A stretch of DNA of 27,196 nt, taken from positions 1 through 27,196 of IMG/VR virus record IMGVR_UViG_3300018424_000180. One strand, 5' to 3'. The notes beneath the pieces are model-generated. The model searched no databases and was not told the origin of the DNA. It worked only from the letters and a program-made list of their open reading frames with translations. Below are positions 1 through 5,181 of the stretch, piece after piece. The translations under genes and the position numbers were made by a program. This DNA is from a virus. Each line of letters opens with the position of its first letter. The first letter of the stretch is position 1.

Positions 1-423
1 GATCCCTTTGACTTCTGGGGTGGTGCTAACTTCAAACTGAAGGCAAAGAACGTTGCTGGTTATCGCAACTATGACTCTTCTGAGTTTGCCCGTCCTGATG
101 CACTGCTGGACGATGATGATGCTATGGAAGCAATCTGGAAGAAGGAATACTCCCTGGCAGAACTCGTTGCTGCTGACCAGTTCAAGGACTACGATGCTCT
201 GAAGAAGCGTCTTGACTATGTTCTGGGTGTCCGTGGTGTGCCCAAGATGCAGGACCAGGAAACCGTAGAGATGGAAGAGTCCTGGGATCGTGAGCGTCGT
301 GGTGAGTCTGCACCCGAGGTTCCCCAGTCTATGAAGGATGAACTGAGCAGTCTTTCTTCGAGTTCTTCTGATGATGAGGATGATGATGCTCTATCTTACT
401 TCGCCCGCCTTGCCGAAGAATGA
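1..423 (+). CDS. 32: gp32 single-stranded DNA-binding protein, C-terminal 140 residues (5' end outside window)
   Basis: The reading frame is open from base 1 and ends at TGA 421-423. It carries the C-terminal part of the T4-type ssDNA-binding protein that coats replication, recombination and repair intermediates and recruits partner proteins. The segment GANFKLKAKNVAGYRNYDSSEF-like (here residues 8-29 of the fragment) matches the end of the gp32 core, where T4 has [22 protein letters not shown]-like sequence. After a helical stretch come a Ser run and an acidic tail (SSSSSDDEDDD), as in the gp32 partner-binding acidic domain. An internal ATG at 124 is not the true start because homology extends upstream of it. 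GC content is visibly higher than in the following genes (58 of the first 120 bases are G or C). Both the family and the partial state are well supported. Confidence 0.93.
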   Translation, partial: DPFDFWGGANFKLKAKNVAGYRNYDSSEFARPDALLDDDDAMEAIWKKEYSLAELVAADQFKDYDALKKRLDYVLGVRGVPKMQDQETVEMEESWDRERRGESAPEVPQSMKDELSSLSSSSSDDEDDDALSYFARLAEE

Positions 424-432
424 CTTTCATTT

Positions 433-439
433 CTAAATA
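433..439 (+). promoter_or_regulatory. CTAAATA box, possible late promoter for the 502-783 gene
   Basis: A CTAAATA heptamer lies 10 nt after the gene 32 stop and 62 nt before the next start. It resembles the T4 late promoter box (TATAAATA) and is identical to the boxes at 3331-3337, 3364-3370 and 2494-2500. The recurrence in intergenic or near-start positions is the main support. The hairpin at 450-472 lies between it and the gene, so the role is uncertain. Confidence 0.35.
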
Positions 440-449
440 TTGAAGGCAT

Positions 450-472
450 ACAGGGAGTTTTATACTCCCTGT
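450..472 (+). terminator. Hairpin downstream of gene 32, possible terminator
   Basis: ACAGGGAGT (450-458) pairs perfectly with ACTCCCTGT (464-472) around a 5-nt loop, giving a 9-bp stem 26 nt after the gene 32 stop. The position suggests transcription termination or 3'-end protection of the gene 32 mRNA. There is no good T-run after the stem on either strand (CCCAAAATAATATTT follows), so a classical intrinsic terminator is not proven. Confidence 0.5.
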
Positions 473-501
473 TCCCAAAATAATATTTGGACTAGAACGT
501 C

Positions 502-783
502 ATGAGCAACAACGACTCTTCAAACTCTCAAGGATCTGCATCCACCCCGATACTTAGTAGAGAGAGTATAATATCACTTCTTGGTTCTTTTCAAAGGAGA
601 TTGAGGGACTTAGAAAAAATACAGAAGTCAAAGCAATCATCTAATACGCTGATAGCGACTATTATAACAGCACAAGTTGTGGGGTTTGCAATTTTAAGTA
701 CTGTGGTCTATCAGAATCAAAGAAAGATTTCTAATTTAAAGACCGAACAAAGTATTCCAGAGATTTTTGTTCAGAACAACTGA
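502..783 (+). CDS. Small single-span membrane protein, unknown function
   Basis: This is a 93-residue protein that I do not recognise. Residues 1-20 are Ser/Asn-rich and polar. Residues 21-47 form a basic amphipathic stretch rich in Arg and Lys. Residues 50-70 form one clear hydrophobic span (TLIATIITAQVVGFAILSTVVY) followed by QNQRK, and the C-terminal tail is short and polar. Basic residues flank the span on both sides, so topology is not obvious. The gene follows gene 32 and its hairpin, and its last 13 bases overlap the 3' end of convergent gene 53. A holin-like or inner-membrane accessory role is conceivable, but nothing in the sequence shows it. Confidence 0.7.
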   Translation: MSNNDSSNSQGSASTPILSRESIISLLGSFQRRLRDLEKIQKSKQSSNTLIATIITAQVVGFAILSTVVYQNQRKISNLKTEQSIPEIFVQNN

Positions 784-1472
784 CTATTTTCTACCTTAGC
801 AAGTTTACTATTGATAAATTCTGTACTCTTGCTATATGCCATCAATACTCTCATATCATTGATGAATTGTTGGAGATAGTCTGGTCTTAAAATAGAAATT
901 GATCTTTTATCTTCATTTATTCTATTTTCATATTCGTAATTACTAACACCAACTACAGGACTGACAGGATTTACAGTATCGGTCCAAACTTCATCTTCAA
1001 ATCCCCTGATGATTCTATATTGTGTAGAATGTACTCCATCGGGGGAATTTATTGTAAATCCTTCATCTACAATTTTACCAGCAGGAAGCACTAATCTACC
1101 ATTTTGGTCTCTGACCTCCACAGTTTCCCAATGATGAACATCATTTACATTCTCAACACCATATTTTTCTTCAACATATTCTATTAAGTCATAATTTGAT
1201 AATGGCCATTGTGCCTGAACATTTACAATATCTGCTGTCAATAAAACTACCCAATCATAAGTAGCGGACCCATAATACTCTTCTGCTATCATATCTGGTC
1301 TAGCATACTCAGTTATTTGGATTTTCAAGAAAGTATTACTAATATCTTTAATCCAGTCAAATAATTTTACTCTACGGAATAAATTTTTGACCATAATATA
1401 TTCTTTCGATGTTCCCTTACTAAGTAAGGGTGAAAGGTATTCTAAGTCTGGTAGTTCTCTGAAATAAGTCAT
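771..1472 (-). CDS. 53: gp53 baseplate wedge subunit
   Basis: This 233-residue protein is the last gene of the minus-strand run. It matches the T4 gp53 family, a baseplate wedge protein that joins the wedges and the hub periphery late in assembly (T4 version 196 aa). The signature is the N-terminal third: MTYFRELP, then residues 62-83 with IAEEYYGSATYDWVVLL, which is the typical gp53 pattern of an aromatic pair, YG and a hydrophobic strand. The C-terminal half is more divergent and slightly longer than in T4. The start follows the gene 48 stop by one base, so translational coupling is likely. The 3' end overlaps the convergent membrane-protein gene by 13 bp. Confidence 0.88.
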   Translation of the reverse strand: MTYFRELPDLEYLSPLLSKGTSKEYIMVKNLFRRVKLFDWIKDISNTFLKIQITEYARPDMIAEEYYGSATYDWVVLLTADIVNVQAQWPLSNYDLIEYVEEKYGVENVNDVHHWETVEVRDQNGRLVLPAGKIVDEGFTINSPDGVHSTQYRIIRGFEDEVWTDTVNPVSPVVGVSNYEYENRINEDKRSISILRPDYLQQFINDMRVLMAYSKSTEFINSKLAKVENSQLF

Positions 1473-1473
1473 T

Positions 1474-2478
1474 TTAGTAACCTAATCCTTTTTCGCCAAG
1501 TCCTTCTTCATACTCTTCCGCATAAACTGGGAACAGTTCTTTAAATGTAAGATTCATTGTTGTATGAACAGGTTGACCCTTTTCATACGTCATATAAGTT
1601 CCTGATCCAGTATAATTTAGCGACATATCAGTCAAAGCACACAATTTAAAGCAATTCAGATATTCATGTTGTTGTGTTCCTTTCATGAAAGTTAACTGAA
1701 ACACATCTGGAGATTTGATAAAGAGGTTTTCTTGACCAGATTTTTTAGCAGACATGTGCTTTTTAAAATCTCTAATTATTTTTTTAACTTCTTCTGCCTC
1801 TTCTCGACTTCTTGGAGCAAAATTGAAAGGGAATGAAAAAGTTCTCAAAGAGACTCCTTGGAAGAGAAGTTCTAAATTAGTTTGCAGTATTTGTCCTGTT
1901 GCCCTTGTAACAACAGATTGAGGACTTATATTACCACCAATACCGCCAGAAGCCATTCCTGTTACATATGAAAGTAATGCAGATCGTGCAGAGTCATCCT
2001 TAGTAAGACCTGCCACCGCATTTTTAAGAGCTTCATAAGTATTTTGAATTTCACCTGAGATTACACCTTCTCCCAAACTATATGCGGCTGCTCCAAGAGG
2101 ACCAATTCGATCATCACCCCAACCCAAAGAATTACTATCTTGCAAATTTTGTGGCATAGGCAAATATATTGTCGCCTTTAAACTTTGTTTACTTTTAGAT
2201 TGTGATGGCGGATTTAATAATTTTTGAGCTGATTGGTCTGAATTAAATCCCCCATATTCCAATTCTTTAATTTGTATTCTAAGATAATCCCTACCATTTT
2301 GTTTTTCATCTTCGGTGTAGGGTTTATATGGGTATCTGAATATACTTGAACCACTTTTCTTCGCACCAGAGGATATTGCATTACCAGCAGAGGACTTAGT
2401 AGTGGCTTTTACCGAAGAACTAGACTGACCACTGGATGCTAATACTTCAGTTTTTGCATGAAGATCTGTGTGTGACAT
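1474..2478 (-). CDS. 48: gp48 baseplate tail-tube cap
   Basis: This 334-residue protein resembles T4 gp48 (364 aa), which sits on the gp27 hub and, with gp54, starts polymerisation of the tail tube. Residues 1-45 are Ser/Ala/Lys-rich and look disordered. The body contains an alkylation of recognisable features: ATIYLPMPQNL near residue 102, a Gly-rich middle, then SFPFNFAPRSREEAEEVKKI near residue 215, which corresponds to the conserved tube-cap motif (hydrophobic strand, P-R-S/N-x-E-E-xx-V). A beta-rich C-terminus ends in MNLTFKELFPV. It lies between a small conserved gene and gene 53 in the same orientation. A CTAAATA box sits 16 nt upstream of its start. Tube-family paralogs (48, 54, 19) are similar, but its place beside gene 53 favours gp48. 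Confidence 0.82.
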   Translation of the reverse strand: MSHTDLHAKTEVLASSGQSSSSVKATTKSSAGNAISSGAKKSGSSIFRYPYKPYTEDEKQNGRDYLRIQIKELEYGGFNSDQSAQKLLNPPSQSKSKQSLKATIYLPMPQNLQDSNSLGWGDDRIGPLGAAAYSLGEGVISGEIQNTYEALKNAVAGLTKDDSARSALLSYVTGMASGGIGGNISPQSVVTRATGQILQTNLELLFQGVSLRTFSFPFNFAPRSREEAEEVKKIIRDFKKHMSAKKSGQENLFIKSPDVFQLTFMKGTQQHEYLNCFKLCALTDMSLNYTGSGTYMTYEKGQPVHTTMNLTFKELFPVYAEEYEEGLGEKGLGY

Positions 2479-2488
2479 TACACGTTTT

Positions 2489-2893
2489 TTAACTATTTAG
2501 TTTGAAATTTTGAAAAGGTATCTGTTGTAAGTCTTTTACTTCAGAAGAATATATTTCATACATGTTTCCAGAGATTTCATTCCAGGTGTATTGTCTAGTT
2601 TCACCCCAATGAAAGTTTAGACCACGGAATCCCCAGGAAAAAATATCTGTTACTGCTACAAATGGATTTTGGTCGTATCTTATATTAGAAGTTTTAGGTT
2701 TGTATATAAAAACATATACTTTACCTGGTTCTGGTACTGGAGTATAGGTATCTTTTACTGCTTCCAGTATTGCTACCATAAAATCATCTGGATTCTTCAA
2801 TCCAATCATATCATCACTGATTTCACGAATCCTATTACGATTACTATCTGTATCTGTAGGTTTTTTTCTTTGTTTTAGTGTTTTTCTTGGCAT
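2489..2893 (-). CDS. Conserved phage protein of unknown function next to gene 4
   Basis: This is a 134-residue protein. Residues 1-22 are strongly basic (MPRKTLKQRKKP then Asn/Arg), which suggests nucleic-acid or capsid contact. The rest looks like a compact beta fold: KVYVFIYKP near residue 58, then NPFVAVTDIFSWGFRGLNFHWG (roughly 76-97) and YTWNEISGNMYEI. The Trp/Gly/Phe-rich centre resembles a small conserved protein I recall from T4-like cyanophages, but I cannot attach a function. Its start overlaps the gene 4 stop by 1 nt on the minus strand (TAATG), so it is probably translationally coupled to gene 4. A head-completion or neck role would fit the neighbours but is only inference. Confidence 0.75.
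   Translation of the reverse strand: MPRKTLKQRKKPTDTDSNRNRIREISDDMIGLKNPDDFMVAILEAVKDTYTPVPEPGKVYVFIYKPKTSNIRYDQNPFVAVTDIFSWGFRGLNFHWGETRQYTWNEISGNMYEIYSSEVKDLQQIPFQNFKLNS
2494..2500 (-). promoter_or_regulatory. CTAAATA box upstream of gene 48, possible late promoter
   Basis: On the minus strand CTAAATA lies 16 nt before the gene 48 ATG, overlapping the 3' end region of the preceding small gene. It matches the boxes in the divergent region at 3331-3370. It may give extra late transcription of genes 48 and 53. The genome is AT-rich, so chance occurrence is possible. Confidence 0.35.
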
Positions 2894-3330
2894 TACCTAA
2901 TACCGAGTTCCTTTTCTGTTAGAACTTTAAACTCCCACATACGATCTTTACAAAACTCTCTTGCTGCTTCCCATTTTGCCTGATTCTTGGCATACTCGTA
3001 TGCTTCGAATAGATATCCTTTTGTTTGTCTTTGCGGTTTTGATGGGGGAGTAGTTTGTTTTAATGGTTTTACTTCTATAAGAGACTTTACTATCTTTCCA
3101 GATTTGTTTTTGTATTTGATATAGAAATCTGGAAAATATCTATGAATTCTGTTATCAATGGGTGAACGGTATGGTAAGGCAATCTCTTCACTTCCCCATT
3201 CAAGAATATTCTCATTCAAATCACAATACACCATAAATTTACGCTCCCAGAGAGAGCGATAGATTATATTTCTAACATCACCTTTATATTTTTTTGGATA
3301 AGAAGGTTGAAATTTTCCTCTATATGCCAT
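2893..3330 (-). CDS. 4: gp4 head completion protein, TnsA-like nuclease fold
   Basis: This 145-residue protein is close in length to T4 gp4 (150 aa), a head-completion protein needed to finish DNA-filled heads before tail joining. The opening MAYRGKFQPSYPKKYKGD and the following IIYRSLWERKFMVY match the family well. Nuclease-type residues are all visible: E29 in LWER, D68 in RYFPDFY, and E86/K88 in IEVKP. These form the PD-(D/E)XK arrangement of the TnsA N-terminal-like family. It may trim or process DNA ends at the portal, but enzymatic activity is inferred. It is the first gene of the minus-strand run, with a CTAAATA box 33 nt upstream in the divergent promoter region. Confidence 0.9.
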   Translation of the reverse strand: MAYRGKFQPSYPKKYKGDVRNIIYRSLWERKFMVYCDLNENILEWGSEEIALPYRSPIDNRIHRYFPDFYIKYKNKSGKIVKSLIEVKPLKQTTPPSKPQRQTKGYLFEAYEYAKNQAKWEAAREFCKDRMWEFKVLTEKELGIR

Positions 3331-3370
3331 CTAAATAACTACACACAGTCTATAATAATAGGTATTTAGA
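3331..3370. promoter_or_regulatory. Divergent late promoter region between genes 4 and 54
   Basis: This 40-bp gap separates the outward-facing genes 4 and 54. CTAAATA occurs on the plus strand at 3331-3337, 33 nt before the gene 54 GTG. The same heptamer, preceded by T, occurs on the minus strand at 3364-3370, 33 nt before the gene 4 ATG. The two boxes are mirror images at equal distance from their genes. TATAAT at 3351-3356 could be a sigma70-type -10 on the plus strand, but no -35 is evident. The boxes resemble T4 late promoters recognised by the gp55/gp33/gp45 system. Confidence 0.6.
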
Positions 3371-4258
3371 GTGCCAGCACCTAGTCCGAAAAAGATATCA
3401 GATTTTAAACCAGTTCTGACAACTTTGGCACAAACATCTCATTTTGAGGTTAAATTTAGTGGTTTAAAACCAAAATTAATGGGACATCTTTCCGCAAGGG
3501 GAGTGTTCTCATCATTTGTAAGTTCTGATATTACTTTATTGTGCCACTCTGCATCGCTTCCAGGAAGTTCATATGCAACTGCAGATATTGTAGGTGATTA
3601 TATGGGTGTGGCAGAATCAATGCCCCATACTAGGACATTTACACCTATCGATTTATCATTTTATGTTGATAGGAGTTATAAAGCAATTAAATTCTTTGAG
3701 CACTGGATGGAATTTATGCATGATGCATCGAGTGCTAGTAGACTATCAGATTATACACACTTTAGAATGCAATATCCTGAAGAGTATAAATGCAATTCAA
3801 TGAAGATTGTAAAATTTGATAGAGATTATAATAGATACATTGAGTATAACTTTAAAGGTCTTTATCCAAAAACAATAAACGCAATGCCAGTAAGTTATGA
3901 TTCTTCTGAGATTCTGAAGGTCGGTGTTTCGTTCAATTATGAAAGATATGTATGTGGATCTGTGGATAGCAAATCAATTAATAATGGTACTTCAAATAAT
4001 CTTCAATCTGTACTTGGAAGTGTAGGAAAGGCTCTTTCAGGTAAAGGATCTCTTTCTGCTTCTACACAAAAAACGGGTACAGATAAGAGTTCTCCCGTAA
4101 TTGGTTTTACTGGCACAAATGAACCATTAATTCTTAATGGTGGAGTCTATAATAATAATCTTACTGGTTATGGGGATACAAAACTATCAACAAGTCCATT
4201 ATCAAGTATATCAGGTAGTAGTATATCGGGTAGTGGATCAAATATCATCAATAAATAA
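3371..4258 (+). CDS. 54: gp54-like baseplate tail-tube initiator
   Basis: This 295-residue protein starts at GTG, directly after the divergent promoter region. It belongs to the T4 tail-tube/tube-initiator family. The segment around residues 85-120 (RTFTPIDLSFYVD, then a helix KAIKFFEHWMEFMHD) parallels the T4 gp54 sequence ITGRELDPLVISFRMD followed by AMQDWVNSVQD. The fold region covers about residues 20-200. After residue 200 the sequence is low-complexity Ser/Gly/Asn and probably disordered. gp54 caps the hub-gp48 complex and nucleates the gp19 tube. A gp19 tube identity is the main alternative, but the true tube gene is normally next to the sheath gene, and here the neighbours are hub genes. 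An AATAAATA box overlaps its stop codon. Confidence 0.75.
   Translation: MPAPSPKKISDFKPVLTTLAQTSHFEVKFSGLKPKLMGHLSARGVFSSFVSSDITLLCHSASLPGSSYATADIVGDYMGVAESMPHTRTFTPIDLSFYVDRSYKAIKFFEHWMEFMHDASSASRLSDYTHFRMQYPEEYKCNSMKIVKFDRDYNRYIEYNFKGLYPKTINAMPVSYDSSEILKVGVSFNYERYVCGSVDSKSINNGTSNNLQSVLGSVGKALSGKGSLSASTQKTGTDKSSPVIGFTGTNEPLILNGGVYNNNLTGYGDTKLSTSPLSSISGSSISGSGSNIINK
4250..4257 (+). promoter_or_regulatory. AATAAATA box, possible late promoter for gene 26
   Basis: AATAAATA matches the T4 late box in seven of eight positions. It ends 28 nt before the gene 26 start and overlaps the gene 54 TAA stop. The following short spacer contains AGG at 4278-4280, five bases before the gene 26 ATG, as a modest ribosome-binding site. 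The start of the tail-core run is a sensible place for a promoter. Confidence 0.5.
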
Positions 4259-4285
4259 TTTTATCTGAAAATATTATAGGTTATT

Positions 4286-5005
4286 ATGCCATTACCAAAA
4301 ATATCTACACCAACATATGAGTTGGAATTACCTTCAACTGGGAAAAAAATTAAGTATCGTCCTTTTCTAGTTAAAGAAGAAAAAGTTCTCATCATTGCGA
4401 TGGAAAGTGAAGATAATAAACAAATCACCAATGCAATCAAAGATGTTCTAAGTTCTTGCATTTTGACACGTGGAGTAAAAGTAGATGAATTATCTACATT
4501 TGATATTGAATATTTGTTCTTGAATGTTAGAGGTAAATCTGTTGGTGAAGAAGTTGAAGTATTGGTTACTTGTCCAGATGATGGTGTGACACAAGTGCCG
4601 ATTGTAATTACATTGGATGAGATAAAAGTTTACATAGATGAAAAGCATAACAAAGATATCAAACTTGATGATACTCACATCTTGAGAATGAAATATCCAT
4701 CAATGAGTGAGTTTATCAAAAATAACTTTACTGCCGATGATGAGATTGGTGTTGCACAAACATTTGAATTAATTGCATCATGCATCGAGCAAATTTATAG
4801 TGATGATGAATCTTGGTCTGCAAAAGATTGTTCAAAGAAAGAATTGAATGAGTTTGTAGAATCTTTGAATTCAAAGCAGTTTAAGGAAATTGAAAAGTTC
4901 TTCGAGACAATGCCAAAACTTTCACATACAATGAAAGTTAAAAATCCTAATACTGGTGTTGAGAGTGATGTAGTTCTGGAAGGATTGGCATCTTTTTTCG
5001 CGTAA
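4286..5005 (+). CDS. 26: gp26 baseplate hub / tail-assembly chaperone protein
   Basis: This 239-residue protein is of the T4 gp26 hub family (T4 208 aa). Recognisable parts are LPSTGKKIKYRPFLVKEEKVLI (residues about 15-36), the long helical middle with IKDVLSSCI, and SEFIKNNFTADDEIG-type sequence near 145. The C-terminus is KELNEFVESLNSKQFKEIEKFF followed by MPKLSHTMKVKNPNTG. gp26 is needed for hub assembly but is not clearly present in the finished T4 baseplate, which fits a chaperone role. The frame ends SFFA-stop. The last two Phe codons form an in-phase T_TTT_TTC slippery heptamer at 4993-4999, so a fraction of ribosomes may shift into the next ORF (see 4993-5036). It lies downstream of a late-type box. 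Confidence 0.87.
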   Translation: MPLPKISTPTYELELPSTGKKIKYRPFLVKEEKVLIIAMESEDNKQITNAIKDVLSSCILTRGVKVDELSTFDIEYLFLNVRGKSVGEEVEVLVTCPDDGVTQVPIVITLDEIKVYIDEKHNKDIKLDDTHILRMKYPSMSEFIKNNFTADDEIGVAQTFELIASCIEQIYSDDESWSAKDCSKKELNEFVESLNSKQFKEIEKFFETMPKLSHTMKVKNPNTGVESDVVLEGLASFFA

Positions 5006-5036
5006 GTATGGCTCATACTGACCTTGAGTCATACTT
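4993..5036 (+). promoter_or_regulatory. Predicted -1 programmed ribosomal frameshift signal joining genes 26 and 51
   Basis: T_TTT_TTC at 4993-4999 is in the correct phase for tandem -1 slippage in the gene 26 frame, four bases before the TAA stop that starts at 5003. After the spacer GCGT (5000-5003), AAGTATGGCTCA (5004-5015) pairs with TGAGTCATACTT (5025-5036). This gives a 12-bp stem with one G-U pair and a 9-nt loop. After the slip, codons CGC GTA AGT lead directly into the ATG of the 57-codon ORF with no stop. The product would be 238 + 3 + 57 = 298 residues. All elements are seen directly. Function is inferred by analogy to lambda G/GT and related tail chaperones. Confidence 0.7.
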
Positions 5037-5181
5037 CAAAATTAATTTTGCTTTGATGCAACACCATAAATATAGCTTGACAGAGCTAGAAAATATGATA
5101 CCTTGGGAGAAAGAAATTTATCTAACTTTCCTCCAACAGTATATTGAAGAAGAAAACCTAAAGAATCAATTCAATGGCTGA
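5008..5181 (+). CDS. 51: gp51-like short hub-assembly / chaperone ORF (57 aa)
   Basis: The ORF starts two bases after the gene 26 stop and overlaps the next gene by 8 bp. It encodes 57 residues, mostly helical, with the core HHKYSLTELENMIPWEKEI (residues 19-37) and an acidic C-terminal helix. Position directly after gene 26 matches T4 gene 51, whose product helps hub assembly, but T4 gp51 is far longer (about 249 aa), so the name is by position and tentative. The helical pattern, short H-x-x-S-x-x-E and P-W-E-x-x-x-Y, resembles the second domain of tail-assembly chaperones. There is no Shine-Dalgarno sequence upstream (TTTTTTCGCGTAAGT), and the ATG lies in a predicted stem. Expression therefore probably depends on -1 frameshifting from gene 26 or on coupling. 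Confidence 0.72.
   Translation: MAHTDLESYFKINFALMQHHKYSLTELENMIPWEKEIYLTFLQQYIEEENLKNQFNG

Noticed and set aside
124-423. A separate 99-aa gene starting at ATG 124
   Set aside because: The frame is open from base 1 and the upstream residues match the gp32 core, so this ATG is an internal Met.
2669-2878. Plus-strand 69-codon ORF opposite the small conserved gene
   Set aside because: It is Phe/Ile/Tyr-rich antisense sequence fully inside a well-supported minus-strand gene and has no ribosome-binding site.
5065-5072. CATAAATA inside the gp51-like ORF as a late promoter
   Set aside because: Similar matches occur by chance within other AT-rich coding regions (for example near 8652 and 18969), so an in-gene box about 100 nt from the next start is not convincing without transcript data.
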